Assembly (NCBI RefSeq): GCF_019320115.1
Contig: NC_089591.1
Coordinates: forward strand, 17,648,502-17,712,501
Length of the DNA: 64,000 nucleotides
Direction: 5' to 3'
Source of the DNA: Miscanthus floridulus
Taxonomy: Eukaryota > Streptophyta > Magnoliopsida > Poales > Poaceae
The first letter of the stretch is position 1; the number at the start of each line of letters is the position of its first letter. The translations under genes and the position numbers were made by a program. Below the pieces are notes generated by a model, which did not search any database, was not told the origin of the DNA, and saw only the letters and a list, made by a program, of their open reading frames with translations. Positions 22,850-35,400 of this stretch are shown piece by piece.

Positions 22850-25577
22850 CTACTGTATAACTATCAACTTGGCAACTACCTCCTCATACTCTGATTTATC
22901 AAAATTTGAGTAAACTTCTTGATCTGCTGGAGCTCTAAATTCTGATGGCAATAGGAAAGCCATTTGAATATTAGCCGATGGTTGCCCTCTATCAACTGTT
23001 CGCTTAACGCGCCACACTTGATGTCGACTAGATGCTTGAGCTTGTTCTAGTTCTCTGTTCCTTAGCCATTGCACTCTTCTTTTCTAGCTTCTTATCAGAC
23101 CTCCTGGACACCATTGGCCTTCCTGCCAAACATATTCTTCTTCATTACTTTCTTCTTCATAATCAACCCGGTTTTGATCAACAACTCACTTTCCTAGCCG
23201 ATCATGAACACTTCTATTTTTTAGGCATTGATCCATATTATTATGATGATACTCATCTTGAGCATGGATAGACCGGTGGTTGGCTTGAGATTGCCTAAAC
23301 TCCTAATATTGCTTGCTGCATTCTGGACAGTTATTTCTAGTAGGCAATTTAAAACCTTTGTTCCAGCAATGCCTGAAGAAAGGACAATTCCAATGTGATT
23401 TAGCTTGCTTTCTTTCATACCTCTCTTTTTCCTATTAATGCTGGTTCTCTTGCTCCTCTAACCAATGCTAATAATCATTTTCCTTCTGCCGCAACCATTT
23501 GTTCAATAAAATTCAAGATGTAACACACGGCCTTGTCGCCCCATCCTTCGACATCTCTCCCTACTCATATCGGCTCTTTTGTTGATCATGACGCCTTCTA
23601 ATTTCTCTATATTCATCAGCCGATATTTGCATCTCGAGATCAACTATTCTAGTTTCTTTTGATCTAACTGATGTTAAGACTTTAGTCTTCCCTTTAAGCA
23701 GCCTAGTATCAACCATGTTCTAATCTCTTGGGAAAGGATTATCATCAACTTTGATCTTACGAGGGGTATCAAATTTGAGCCTTCCTTGCTGAATAGACCT
23801 CTATATATGTTGCCAAAAAACTCTGCACTCATTAGTAGAATGAGAAGTGGCGTTGTGAAATTTGCAGAACTTCTTATTCTTCAACTGATTGGGAGGCAAC
23901 ATAACATGATTGTTGGGCAACTTGATCTATCCCTTCTCGAGCAAGAAATCAAAGAGCTTGTCCAATTTTGTGATACCAAAGTCTTAGCTCTATTCAACTC
24001 CTCTTCCCCCAAGGATTTGGCACCATTACTGTCTTTTTACCCCAATTCCATTTAGCCTCAGCAACCCCTTCCTCTTTGTAGTCCTTTTCTACCATTGTTG
24101 TACTTTTCTGGAATCTGGTGTCTCTGCGCATATTCTGGAATTGACTATTGAGTGCTGCCACTCGTTGAGCCAACTGACCCAAGTTGTCAAATTCTTGTCT
24201 CAGCAGCTTCTCTCTCTAGGTTGGCAACATTTCTTGAATGACCAAAGCAGCAAGTTGATCATCGGTTAAGTTCAATGAGAAGCAAAAATTTCTAGTCTCT
24301 TGGAACCTCTGAAGAAACTCGATGCTCGATTCATTAGTTCTCTGCCTTATGATCGTCAAATCAGTAATCTTCTTTTCTCCAGTCCCAGTATAAAAATATG
24401 TATGAAACTTCTTCTCTAGGTCAGTCCAATTAGCAATGGAGTTAACTGGTAGTGATAAAAACCAAGTGAACGCTGGCCCTGACAGAGACAAGGAGAAGAA
24501 ACAAACTCGATGGGCCTCTTCAATGGATGCTTCGCCCAACTGTGTAAGATACCGACTGACATGTTCTTTTGTGCTTGTGCTATCTTGGCTAGTGAACTTA
24601 GCAAACTCTAGGAGCTTGTAATTCACTGAAAGAGCGACCAAATCACACCATTCTGGATATGAGCGTTTGTACGAGAAGGTCTGCCCTTTTGGCTTCAAAC
24701 CGAACTGATTCTTCATCATCTCGGTCACTCTAAGCAACAACTCATCAGCATTTGAATTTGAATCTCTCTGTAATTGTTGACCAATCTGTGGATTAAAATT
24801 TTGAGTACCTTGATACCTCGGATTTGGAATCATGTGAAGGGCGTTGTAATTTGTACCATAATGATACCCTTGTGGGATCTCTATCTGTTGGGTCCTTTGC
24901 TAGTATGCTTGAAGTTTCTAGTTGTAGATGTTAGGATCTATATCTCTATGAATTCTTTGAACTGATGGCGCTATTTTTTGAGCCGACAATGGTATCTAGC
25001 CTGATCTGCCAAAATTGACCATTTGATTCTGAACTTGCCCCATTGGCTGTTGCACATGTTGTTCTAACAATCCCGGATTATACTGTATTTGATTAGTATT
25101 AGCACCTTGAACTTGCTCAGATGAGCTCTGAACCACCTGGACATCATCGTTACCAATGGGTGCTGTTTCTTGATGGCTAGTACCAGCTTGATTAGTCTCC
25201 TGAGTCGACGGATGTGGAATGTTGTAAGAAGATGGCCTAACATGATCAACTGGAAACCCATGAAACACCTCTTTCATGGTGTTGTGGAATGTGTTCAAGA
25301 AAACTTCATTATGATTCAACATGGCATCATGAACAGACATGTTTACAACTTCTATGAAGAAACACCTATCTTTAGCTTCATCTGCATCTGTCTGCCCATG
25401 CAACAGAACTCTCGGTAGTGGATATTTCAGAACAATTGTATTGTCATGTGTCTTGGTGTAGGACAACAAACACTTGTTTGGAAATTCTTCTATAGCTTTG
25501 CTGATGACATCTTTATCGCCATCAGGTAGGTCTTCATAAGGCACCATAAGGATGTCATTGTTGTTGTAAGCCGCCAT
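22850..25577 (-). pseudogene. gag: Gag of element G
   Basis: Gag starts at 25577 (MAAYNNNDILMVPYED), 12 bases after the primer-site region, in preference to an upstream ATG inside the LTR/primer region. After a Gln/Asn/Ser-rich linker (about 25000-25250), the capsid domain lies at 24216-24833 (FTWFLSLPVNSIANWTDLEK, FLQRFQETRNF). A zinc-finger-like region near 23290-23400 has CPFFRHCWN and NNCPEC in one frame. Between 23994 and 22850 the frame shifts repeatedly and stops abound. This long Gag of about 900 residues is in keeping with grass Tat-like elements. Confidence 0.8.
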
Positions 25578-25589
25578 GACGATTGTGGG

Positions 25590-25609
25590 GTCCCACTGAG
25601 TGTGCCAAA
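25590..25609 (-). promoter_or_regulatory. tRNA primer-binding site of element G
   Basis: Minus strand TTTGGCACACTCAGTGGGA directly after the LTR end. It resembles the TTGGCACGCCCAGTGGGAC primer site of grass gypsy elements with two or so transitions. Confidence 0.6.
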
Positions 25610-25612
25610 ACA

Positions 25613-27519
25613 TGTGTCGGCATGAAAAATACATTGGCACATGGCAAACCAGAAGGATCTGCTCGATGGAGCTAGAGATCCGCTTGGCTTCAACGCAGGG
25701 ATAACCGATCTTGCGTATTCCTCCCGAGACATGCTAATCAATTTGACCCTGCAATTGATAAAAAGAGAAAGTTTATTGATAATTTAAAGTGGAACATGCT
25801 AGTCTATGCCAAACAGTTCCAAGTGTGCTGCTTCGGGAGTAGCCACATGGGAAAATCGACTAAATAGTTGATACACACAGAAATCGACTGTTACGGACAG
25901 TAAAGCTCATTGATCGCTATCAATTTTATGTTGATAGGTACAATGCCCATAGACGTAAGTGGGATCATCAGCTAGGTGGATATTACCAGTATGAATCATT
26001 GAGCCGTTGAATCTAATCAGGAAAAGATATAGCATGCAAACAAATTGACTATCTAATACAAATGGACCTACAAATGCTCTGAATCTAATATGTTACCATG
26101 AAAAGTGAGGTTCGACCAGATCGATGGCAGCTATGATGATAATAACAAACTAAAACCGAAGAATCTGTAAAACCATCTATACTTTGACAGGCTTTCTGAA
26201 AGACATGCTATACGTAAAGGCTCACATAAATCAGCTGAAATAGCCGATTCAGGTGAAAAGGGACTACACCGTGTGAACAATCAACTATTTCACATGAACA
26301 AACCTATGGACTCCTCAGACTCAACCTGCTATCTCTAAAAGCGGGGTTCGACCGGATCGATGCAACCATGAAAAAGACAACAAATTAAACCCTTAAAGTA
26401 CACAGATCTATTCACGCTTAACAGAATCATGGACGCATAATGTAGGTATTAACGCATAGGTGATCAGCTATTTAGCCGATGCAGGCATAGCAAACAGCTA
26501 AGGTTAGGGCTAATCAAGAACAAATCTACTAACTACCATCCTCCAATCTATAGTGCCATTAGTGGGGATTGATCGGATCGTTACAGCCATAATAATGAAC
26601 TATAAACTAGATTTAACTAGCCAGCAAACCTCTTCAAGATTATTCATGCCTTAACTGCGTACTACGCATGATCAAGATTGAAGTAGAATGGCCGATGAAA
26701 TATAACCCGTCGCTTAGAGTAAGGAACATTGTGTTGTAATAAAGCGAACAACAAACTGAAAGGATATAAGGCCGATCTAACTCAATCTTGACCAGGCGGA
26801 TTGATGTTGCAGCAAACTAATGACAATGAAGACATCAACAAGATCAGTAACTTAATGAATCTACCTGAAGGACACCACCCTTAGGTAGGGCTGATAACTT
26901 AACCTTAATCTAGTTCGAGCAGTGGAGGTCGACTGGATCGATGCAGCCATACTTGAACTAGACAACAGTCGATAACTAGCTTAGGTTCGCAGTGGAGGTC
27001 GACCGGATTGATGCAGTCGTACAAACCAAAGTATAAACCATGATGGTACTTATAGACAAACCGAAGGTTGGTCGGACCGATGCAACCCTGCTTGCTAAAG
27101 AACTCGCTGAGATCTACTCTACTCCTACTCCTAAGGGTTGGCCAGAGCCGAAAAAGTAAATAACTTGTGTTTGATTGATTGGATGTCTTTTTACAATAGT
27201 TGGGGTCCAATATTTATACCTAGAGCCTAAACATGAATCCTACTTAAGTACGACTCATTACAATCTTTGGTATAGAATAAAACATTCCTAATTTAAGATA
27301 ACTTGGACCCTAATCTTTCCCTTTTTGTAGAGTCCGACATATTTCTCCCAGCGCCAACCGTAGCTTTTGTCGTTATCTGCTGGCGCTATCTGAAGAGAGC
27401 TGATTCCAGCACTGCATTTGAATCAGCTAATGTCGTCTTTATGCAATCAATTCCTTGATGACACGATCTTGGGAGCTTCGAGTTCCTACAATTCTTCTTT
27501 CCAAATTTTGGTGTAAACA
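25613..27519 (-). repeat. 5' LTR of element G
   Basis: Collinear with 15067-16974, with the same seven internal modules (about 26110, 26343, 26562, 26790, 26921, 26993 and 27066) and a minus-strand TATA box at 27209-27218. Differences from the 3' LTR are mostly C/T and G/A changes. Confidence 0.85.
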
Positions 27520-28112
27520 CTGTGGTGTGGCAGCTCGCTTGCCAAGGGTCTATGGGACTCGTCCTAGGGTAGATTCCACAAGAGCGTGGTGCACACTCCT
27601 GGTCACCACCACATATATGACCCCTTTGGCTCGAGTTCCCTTACCTTGTCTTTGCCTTCCACTATTGCACACTGCAATTGAGAGAGGGGCATAAGGGACT
27701 CGAACTTGATGGATTTACCTAGGAGGTGCGCTGATGCCAGTGATTGCTCGGCGCCATCTCCCTCTGCCTTTGCCCTTGCCTTGCACCCTGGCTGCGTTAG
27801 GGATGAGTGATGGTACCTTAGACGATGATGGAGGTGAGGCTGCTATGTCTCATCAATGATGGCCTCCTTCCACTAAAGGAAGTTGCTGGGTGGAGGGCCA
27901 CCACCGGGTAGGTGCTCCCCAACCCATGACCTAGGGAAATGGTGTCCTTCACCAATTTCCTTGAGCACGGGTTTAGGGTTCCGGCATCAGATTTTCTTTG
28001 GGGGTTTTGTCGGGAGCATGGTGTCCAAATGCAGCATCTTCCTCCCAATGGTGTACTACAGCTGGCGGGCTTCGTGGTCATCTATGAGGCCTTGCTTGGG
28101 ATAGAACCCAAC
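27520..28112 (+). pseudogene. Fragment with a 'putative gypsy-type transposon' N-terminal domain
   Basis: From about 27828 the plus strand encodes VRLLCLINDGLLPLKEVAGW, then SFTNFLEHGFRVPASDFLWG and LQLAGFVVIYEALLGIEPN. This order (GLLPPKEVAGWR...FxxFHExGFxxPA...LxPNxxLxxAxFVxxCEAFLGIxP) is that of a plant domain annotated as 'putative gypsy-type transposon' (PF04195 as I recall). The ORF is cut off at 28112 by the terminal sequence of element E, and two TAG codons lie inside it. The part before 27828 is unassigned. It is probably the older element that received both G and E; its molecular role is not known to me. Confidence 0.55.
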
Positions 28113-29005
28113 TATTGGTGTTTCGAGTTACCACCGATGAGTAAATTTCTAGTATTGCGCGTCTGGCTGGTTCGGGTAGAAAGTCTCTATGTCCAGTTCG
28201 TTGCTGTTACTCGTGTTACTAGCACTGAAAGTTTGTAGTAGAAGATATAAATAGTCAAGAGAGGGACAGGTCCCAAGTCTCTAGTGAAAGGAGTCAAAGG
28301 GTGCTGAGGGCTCAGTTGCTGCTCTTGTGTGTATCTAGATCTGATCAGTTCTAGGTCGGATCAGATCCCCTTCATGGGGCACCCTACTTTCCCTTTTATA
28401 GGCCAAGGGAAAGCACGGGTTAAAGTAGAGAAAAAGAGAAGAACGAGAGAGAGAGGAAGTATTGAAGGATCACTAGGTCCTTCTTATCCTTCATGCGGGC
28501 CCCACCGACCCTGTAGAGATCAACAGGGATAGCTACATGTCGCACGGGTTAAAGTAGGCATCGTCTGCCGGTCATGGTGTTCCATTCCATCATAGCGGAT
28601 GTCGTGGCGAAATTAATAAGAGAAAATGTGCATAAATTGAGGGTGACCCATCTCTTGGTAGTGGCCTGAACCGTCCGATCGACTTGGGTGACCCGCTAGC
28701 ATAGGACTTACCTCGATGGCATGAGTGATGGGTTCAGGGAGCTCTTACTAGATATGTCCGAGTGGAATCTAGGTCCATCATTCGTAACAGAGTCAGAATA
28801 ACCCGCATGGGGCATCCTACTGCTCCTTACCCATCTCTCGGTAGCAGCCAAGCCATCCGATCGACTTGTGTGACCCGCTAACATAGGACTTAGCTACAGA
28901 GATAGAGGATGAGGTCATCCCCCCTAAGAAATTAGTTAGGAAGATACGCCAGGTGGCGAACATGTATTAAGTGGACAAGCTCTTAAATTTTGTTATGGCC
29001 TAACA
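28113..29005 (-). repeat. 3' LTR of element E
   Basis: On the minus strand it starts TGTTAGGCC (29005), after a purine tract (AAAAGGGGAGAAGGGC, 29013-29031), and ends AACACCAATA at 28113, matching the 5' LTR end at 37027. A minus-strand TATA box (CCTATAAAAGGG) lies at 28392-28403. It lacks about 38 bases present in the 5' LTR copy (37081-37120). Confidence 0.7.
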
Positions 29006-29058
29006 GATTTTTAGCCCTTCTCCCCTTTTCGTATAAAAAGGTTAGTGCATTTCAACCC

Positions 29059-29487
29059 TTTTCCATCATTAAGGCTGTAAAGCTTGGGTGCAGGTGAACA
29101 AACTCTAATCACGCTGGTGAGCAAAAATCTCATAGCCGCTGGGGCATAGGTTTCTTGCAGTCCGACCAGTTTTACTCAGCGTTTGTTTCCACAACCCTAG
29201 CTTCTAGGTCTTAACGTGAGAGAGGGTTAGACACGGATAATGTTTGTTAGGTGGATATACTCTTAGACGTGTACTGACTCTTTCCTTAGTTAAGGCTAAA
29301 AAGCGTGGGGTGTAGAAAAAACTCTAATCATACTGGTGAGCAAAAATATCATAGCTGCTAGGCCATAGGTTTCTTGTAGTTCAACTAGTTTTACTCAGTG
29401 TTCGTTCCCGCCACCCTTGCTTCTAGGTCTTGATATGAGAAAGGGTTGGGCATAGAGAATGTCTACCGGATAGATATGCTCTTATTA
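29059..29487 (-). repeat. Tandem duplication in the 3' untranslated region of E
   Basis: Copy 1 at about 29059-29279 and copy 2 at about 29280-29487 share AAGGCT, AAACTCTAATCA(C/T), GGTGAGCAAAAAT, CATAGGTTTCTTG, AGTTTTACTCAG and GCTTCTAGGTCTT in the same order. The unit is roughly 215 bases and the copies differ at many positions, so it is old. Confidence 0.75.
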
Positions 29488-29587
29488 TCCACTGAGTGAG
29501 GCCCAACCCCCCACCGTTGCTGGGGTTGGGCGTCACTCAAAGATTGGGGAGTTAATAGCGAAACTGATAAGAGAAAGTGTGTGTATA

Positions 29588-30900
29588 TTAATGGTAAAAG
29601 TGGCATAGCTATTCGATGTTCTAGGCATTGATGAAGACTTCACCATCAATGGTCTTGAGCTTGTAGGTGCCTGGTCGAAGCACCTCCACGATGACATATG
29701 GTCCCTCCCATGGTGGAGAGAGCTTATGGCAGTTCTTGTTGCTCTGGACGAGGCAGAGCACCAGGTCCTTGATGTTGAAGGCCCAACCCCGCACTCAATG
29801 GCAGTGGTACTAGCACAACGCTTGCTGGTACTTGGCTGAGCAGAGGAGGGCGACATTGCATGCTTCATATAGCTGGTCCATGGCATTATTAAGGGATGCC
29901 TCATCTCCCTATTCGTCGTACACCCTAACCCTCGGTGCTCCATAATCAAGGTTGGTCAGGAGGATAGCCTCGGAACCATAGACCATGAAGAATGACGTGT
30001 AGCCGGTGGCCTGGCTTGGGGTCATCCTCGGGCTCTAGAGCAGCACGAGAAGCTCTGCGACCCATCGTTCGCCAAACTTGTTCAACCGGTTGAACATCCT
30101 AGGTTTGAGACCTTGTAGGACCATGCTGTTTGCGTGCTCAATTTGCCCATTCATGTGGGGGTGTGCTATGGCAACCCACTCAATGTGGATGTGGTATTCA
30201 TCGTAGAATTGAAGGATCTTCTTTCTAGTGAACTACGTGTCATTGTCCATGATGATGGAGTTCAGGACTCCAAAGCGATGGATGATGCCAAGGAAGAATA
30301 ACATGGCTTGTTCAAACTTGATCACGGAGATTGGTCGAGCCTCTACCCACTTTGTAACCTTGTTTATGGTGACAAGCAAGTGTGTATAGCCCCCGGGAGC
30401 CCTCTTGAGAGGTCCAACAAGTTTGAGCCCCTAGACCACGAATGGCCACATGACAGGGATCATCTAGAATGCTTGGGCCAGCAGGTGGGTCTACCGAGCA
30501 TAGTATTGACACCCTTCACAGGTGCGCACAATATGTTCAGCGTTGGCTACTACGGTCAGCCAGTAGAAGCCTTATCGGAACATGTTTCTGACCAGGATTC
30601 CAGACATGGTATGGTGATCGTAGACCCCACTATGAATGTTGCTCAATAGCAGCTTCCCTTGTTCGATGGAGATGCAGCACTATAGGATCCCGGTGTGGCT
30701 TCGCTTGTAGAGCTCACCCTCAATAAGGACAAAACACTTGGCGCGACGTGTGGGCTACCGAGCCTCTGACTTGTCCATCAGCAACGCCTCATGGAGGAGG
30801 TAGTCGAGGTAAGGCGACCTCTAGTCGGCCAGAGGGTTGGGCTCTATCGCTGGATCCTCATCAAGCTCCATGACTTTGGGGTCGGATGGAGCCAACGGCT
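29588..30900 (-). pseudogene. Integrase of element E
   Basis: Minus strand. The core contains IIMDNDT followed by a TAG where TDNGTQF is usual, and NGQIEHANSM with the catalytic Glu. The C-terminal part, in a frame other than the long one, reads LVLRLVQSNKNCHKLSPPW, then VIVEVLRPGTYKLKTIDGE, and ends LCHFYH at 29588. No chromodomain follows, as expected for Tat-like elements. Frameshifts and TAG/TGA codons are frequent. Confidence 0.75.
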
Positions 30901-32744
30901 AGTTAGCCCCTGAGCCCAGCACAGGTGGCCCATCACCAGCTTGTTTCGGCTCATCATAGTAGACTAAGGGCTTGTACTGATTGCTGGCGAAGACACTTAT
31001 CGGCACCAGCTCTCAGCCAGACGTTGTCTTCGCCAGTGCATCAGTTGCCTCATTGAGACTCCATGTGATGTGATTGAGCTCAAAACTATCGAACTTGTCC
31101 TCTAGTTGGTGGACTTCTAAGAAATATGCAGCCATCTTAGTGTTGTGTTAGCTTGATTCCTTCATGACTTGGTTGATGACCAACTGGGAGTCACCCTAGA
31201 CATCAAGCCATTGGATACCCAGCTCGACGGCAATGCGTAGGCCATTGATGAGTGCCTTATACTCGGCTACATTGTTGGAGGAGGGGAAATGGATGCGAAC
31301 CATGTACCTCATGCGTACCCTAAGGGGCAAAATAAAGACTAGCCCTGCACGGGCGCCTTTCCTCATCAGCGATCCATCGAAGTACATCATCCAGTACTCT
31401 TGGTCGACGACTGCTGGTGGCATTTGGACCTTGGTCCACTCTACAACAAAATTAGCCAGCAATTGGGACTTGATGGTCATCCGAGGGGCATATGAAATGC
31501 CTTGACCCATCAGCTTGAGTGCCCACTTCGTGATTCTTCCTGTGGCAACATGATTTTGGATGACCTCGCTAAGAGGGAAGGACATCACGATCATCACCGG
31601 ATGTGACTCGAAGTAGTGACACAACTTCCTCTTGGCAATAAGGATGGCGTATAGGAGCTTCTAGATTTGGGGATAGTGGGTCTTAGAATCAGACAAGACC
31701 TCGCTAATGAAGTACATGGGACACTACACTTTGAGGGTGTGTCCTTATTCTTCTCGCTCTACCACCAGGGCGGCACTGAGCACTTGCGTGGTGGCCACAA
31801 TGTAGAGCAGAAGTGGTTCTCCATTAGTCAGAGGGACTAGGATCGAGGCCTTTGTCAGAAGCTGCTTGACTATGTCAAGTGCCTCCTAGGCCTTAGGCGT
31901 CCACTCAAAATGGTCGACCTTCTTCAGAAGCCAATAGAGGGCGAGACCTCATTCGCTGAGGCACGAGATAAAGTGACTGAGTGCAGCGAGGCACCCTATA
32001 ACTTGTTGTACCCCCTTTATGTTCTGAATCAGGCCCATCCTCATGATGGCCAAGATCTTCTCTGGGTTGGCTTCGATGCCATGCTCGGAGATGATAAAAC
32101 CCAGCAGCATACCCCTTGGGACTCCAAAAAAGCACTTCTCGGGATTGAGCTTAATGTCGTTTGCTTGGAGTTTCATGAAGGTCCGCTCTAGGTTGGCTAT
32201 GACCTAGTCAGCCCATTTTGACTTGACCACAATGTCATCCATGTAGGCCTCAATGGTTCACCCAATGAGGTCCTTGTAACATTTAAGCATACAATGCAGG
32301 TACAAAGCCCCTGCATTTTTTAGACCAAATGACATCTAGATGGGGTGATGAAAGATGTCGTGAGCTGGTCAGACTCTTTCATCATGATCTGATGGTACCC
32401 AGAGTACGTATCAAGGAAGCAAAGGGTTTCACACCCTGAGGTCGAGTTGACTACTTGGTCTATGTGTGGCAAAGGAAACAAATCCTTTGGACACACTTTG
32501 TTAAGACCCATGTAGTCAACACACATTCTCCATTTCCCACTCTTTTTCGTACAAGAATGGGATTGGCTAACCACTCGAGGTGGTATACTTCCTTGATGAA
32601 TCCGGCCACCAAAAGCTTCACAATCTCCTCATTGATCGCCCTGCGTTTTTCCTCATCGAAGCAATGCAAGCGCTGCTTCACTAGCTTGGAGCCTAGCCTA
32701 ATCTTCAAGGCATGCTCGGTGACTTCTCTCATAATGCTTGGCAT
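30901..32744 (-). pseudogene. Reverse transcriptase and RNase H of element E
   Basis: Minus strand. RT begins about 32744 (MREVTEHALKIRLGSK) and has KWRMCVDYMGLNKVCPKD, FLDTYSGYHQI and a YMDD form of the catalytic box (AYMDDIVVKS, near 32230-32255), then LNPEKCFFGVPRGMLLG. RNase H (31196-31500) retains YFDGSLMRKGARAGLVF and the NNVAEYKALINGL block. The frame breaks between 32574 and 32176 and again near 31650-31900. YMDD instead of YVDD or YIDD is a single-codon G/A-type change and may just be decay. Confidence 0.75.
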
Positions 32745-32807
32745 GTCTGAGGGTTTCCATGCAAGGATGTCTCTGTTAGCGCAGAGAAAGTTGATGAGTG
32801 CGCTTTC

Positions 32808-33480
32808 CTATTCGGAGGAAAGTGTGGTGCCAATGCTCACCACTTTGCCCTTAGAGCCACTGGGCTCTATGAGGACCTCTTTGGCGCCCTCTATAGGTTC
32901 AAAAGACTTTGCCAACCACTTGGGGTCGGGTGCTTCTTCGGCGACCTCCTTCCTGATGGCCATGAGCTCTTTGGAGGTGACAATTGTCGTGGCGTGCTCA
33001 CAGCACTCGACCTCACACTCGTAGGTGCGCTGGAAGGAGGTGTCAATGGTGATGACCCCACATGGACCCAGCATCTTTAGCTTTAGATAGGTGTAGTTGG
33101 GGATAGCCATGAACTTAGCATAGCATGGACGTCCCAGGATTACGTGGTAGGTTCTATGGAACCCGACCACCTCGAAGGTAAGGGTCTCCATCCTATAATT
33201 GGACAAATCTCCAAAGGTGATGGGCAGATCGATTTGCCCAAGTGGCATGGCCTACTTTCTAGGCATGATGCCATGGAAAGGTGCCCTGGTCGGCCAGATG
33301 CGCGCTCGGTCGATACCCATGGCGTCGAGCCTTTCAGCGTACATTATGTTGAGGACGCTGCCTCCATCCATCAGTACCTTCGTGAGCCGCTTTAGGGTGA
33401 TGATTAGGTTGACCACGAGCGGATATCATCTTGGCTATGGGACGCTTTCTGGGTGGTCAGTCCAATCAAAGGTTATGGTA
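32808..33480 (-). pseudogene. Aspartic protease of element E
   Basis: Minus strand. The active-site block VLMDGGSVLNIMYAERLDA (about 33320-33390) is followed by LGQIDLPITFGDLSNYR, then HVILGRPCYAKFMAIPNYT. Downstream, a spacer (EPIEGAKEVLIEPSGSKG) leads to RT and ends with a stop at 32808. It is nearly the same protein as in element F (57231-57600). Confidence 0.75.
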
Positions 33481-35400
33481 GACTCCCACCATTAGAGGAA
33501 GGAAGGCGTGGCTGGCTCGGCCGTATAGACCTCATGGTGTGCAAGCTTCTGGTGGCGCTTGGAGTCGTAGGCCACCAACCCTCTAAAGATCATGAGGCAG
33601 CCATCCAGTGTCAGAAAGCCCCCGTCCTTCCCCTCGGTGTCATCCATGGATGGCTTAGGGTCCTTCCTATGCTCCCCCTTGTTGGAGCCTCTGAACAAGA
33701 ACTGCCTCATGAGACCATAGTCCTTGTATAGATGCTTGATGGGGAAAGCATGGTTTGGACCGGGGTCCTTCGAGTAGCTTCTCGAAGTGGTCTGGGTACC
33801 CTAGGCAGGCTTCTAACCCCCTTGCAGTCGGTAGTGGACATGAGGGAGCCCTCACACCACTGCTTGTTCTTCTTCTTGCTAGGATGGTTGGAGGCACCTT
33901 TGCTGGCATCCTCTTCCCACTTTACCTTGCCCTTCAGGCGGTTGAAGATTGCTCCGACCACCTCCTCGCTCGAGGCATGGCTGGTGGCAATGTCGAGGAG
34001 CTCCTTGGTGGTTCATGGGCCCTTATGTCCTAGCTTATGGACCAGGGACTAACAGGTGGTCCTAGATAGGAAAGCTCCTATGATATTGGCATTGGTGATG
34101 TTGGGCAGCTCGTTGCACTGCCGCGAGAAGCACCGGATGTACCCATGAAGGGTTTCCCCAGCCTTCTATCGGTAGTTTTTGAGATCCCATGGGTTCCTAG
34201 GATGCGCGTATGTGCCCTAGAAGTTTCCCACAAAGATCTCTTTTAGGTCCGCCCAACTTTGGATTATGTTGGGCGAAAGGTGTTCCAACCACATTTACAC
34301 TGAATCGGCCATGAACAATGGAAGGTTGCGGATAATGAAATCGTCATTATCTACTCCACTGGCTTGGCAAGCAAGCCAATAATCCTTTGAGCCATAGTCC
34401 GGGGTTCATTTCCCATGAGTATTTTGGGATGTTGGTTGGTGGTCGGTACCATGGTGGGAAGGCGGCGTTGAGGATGTGTTGGTCGAAGGCCTGAAGTCCT
34501 AGCAAGTTGGGGCTATCGTAGCATCTGCCATGACCAGTGTGGTAGCCACGGCTTGCCCCCTCCCTCGTATCACCATGGGCACGCCTACGGGCATCGAGGG
34601 TGTCGTGCGCGTCACAGTGGTGGCCGAGACGCTCATGCACTAGGACCGTGGTGCGTAGCCTGCCACCTTGCGGCACCTGGTGGACTGACACAACCTTGTC
34701 AGGTCGCTCTGAGGGTGTGCCCTAGCTGGCGTCAAGCTCGTGTTGTTAGGACAGCGAGCTCTTCGCATGTTGCACCGCCACACGCTCGAGTAGCGTGCGA
34801 ATCTCACGATGGGTCTGATGATCCTCAGGCATCGTAGGCCCCGAAGCCTCCGGAGCAAGGCCGCTGCAGCAGCGATGTTCTGGCTCACCCAAGTGAAGTG
34901 TGGGAGGGCTTCATCGTCCTCGATGATCCTTTAGTTCACATCACGGGCCATGGCACGTGCGCGCCCACCATCTCCGTGGCGCTCGATCTCTCGCTCGAGC
35001 TCCGCGCATTCCTGCTCGAGATGGAGTTGTGCTTCCTCGAGCTCTTGGTGCTAAGCCCTCAAATGCTCCACCTATAGGCGAGCCAGGGCCCCTGTATCCC
35101 CCTCGGCCTCATCGTCGAGGTCATTCATTGGGGTAGCCTCTTTTCTCATGGATGCTTTCGACATGTCCCTTGGGGGTACATGCCATGAAACATTCATGAG
35201 AGGGGTGATGGCTTCCCCTGCTAGAGTTAGAGCCAAAGGGCAACTCTGACTCTCCTGTGAGGAGATCATGGACCGAGGAGTGTGTTGTGCCACAAGGTGG
35301 CCAACGGTCTCTACGACATTCCACAGACCGAGCAGGAGCGCCATCGGGGCGCTCTGGAAGAGGTATTCTAGGAAGAGAGGCTCTCCTCTAGCAAGCTACC
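33481..35400 (-). pseudogene. gag: Gag of element E, downstream part
   Basis: Minus strand. The capsid region (34200-34500) reads LQAFDQHILNAAFPPWYRPP, NIPKYSWEMNPGLWL and, in a shifted frame, FIIRNLPLFMADS. A later block has SLVHKLGHKGP, then LLDIATSHASSEEVVGAIFN, and a basic tail (NHPSKKKNKQW). The upstream part (35072-35344, ALLLGLWNVVETVGHLVAQ) is Gag or linker. The 5' end of the ORF lies on the other side of the solo LTR, at 36650-37008. Confidence 0.75.

Larger units (their letters stand above)
15067..27519 (-). mobile_element. Complete Tat-like Ty3/gypsy element G, 12.45 kb
   Basis: Two LTRs of nearly equal length (1908 and 1907 bp) flank gag, PR, RT, RNase H and IN in Ty3/gypsy order on the minus strand. 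LTRs begin TGTTTACACC and end in GACACA. The primer-binding site follows the right LTR (minus strand TTTGGCACACTCAGTGGGA, about 25590-25609), and a purine tract (TTAGGGGGCATG) precedes the left LTR. Assignment to the Tat lineage rests on the long LTRs, the gag zinc-finger style, lack of a chromodomain and the antisense gene. I see no convincing target duplication (TGTTG left, CTGTG right). Confidence 0.8.
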
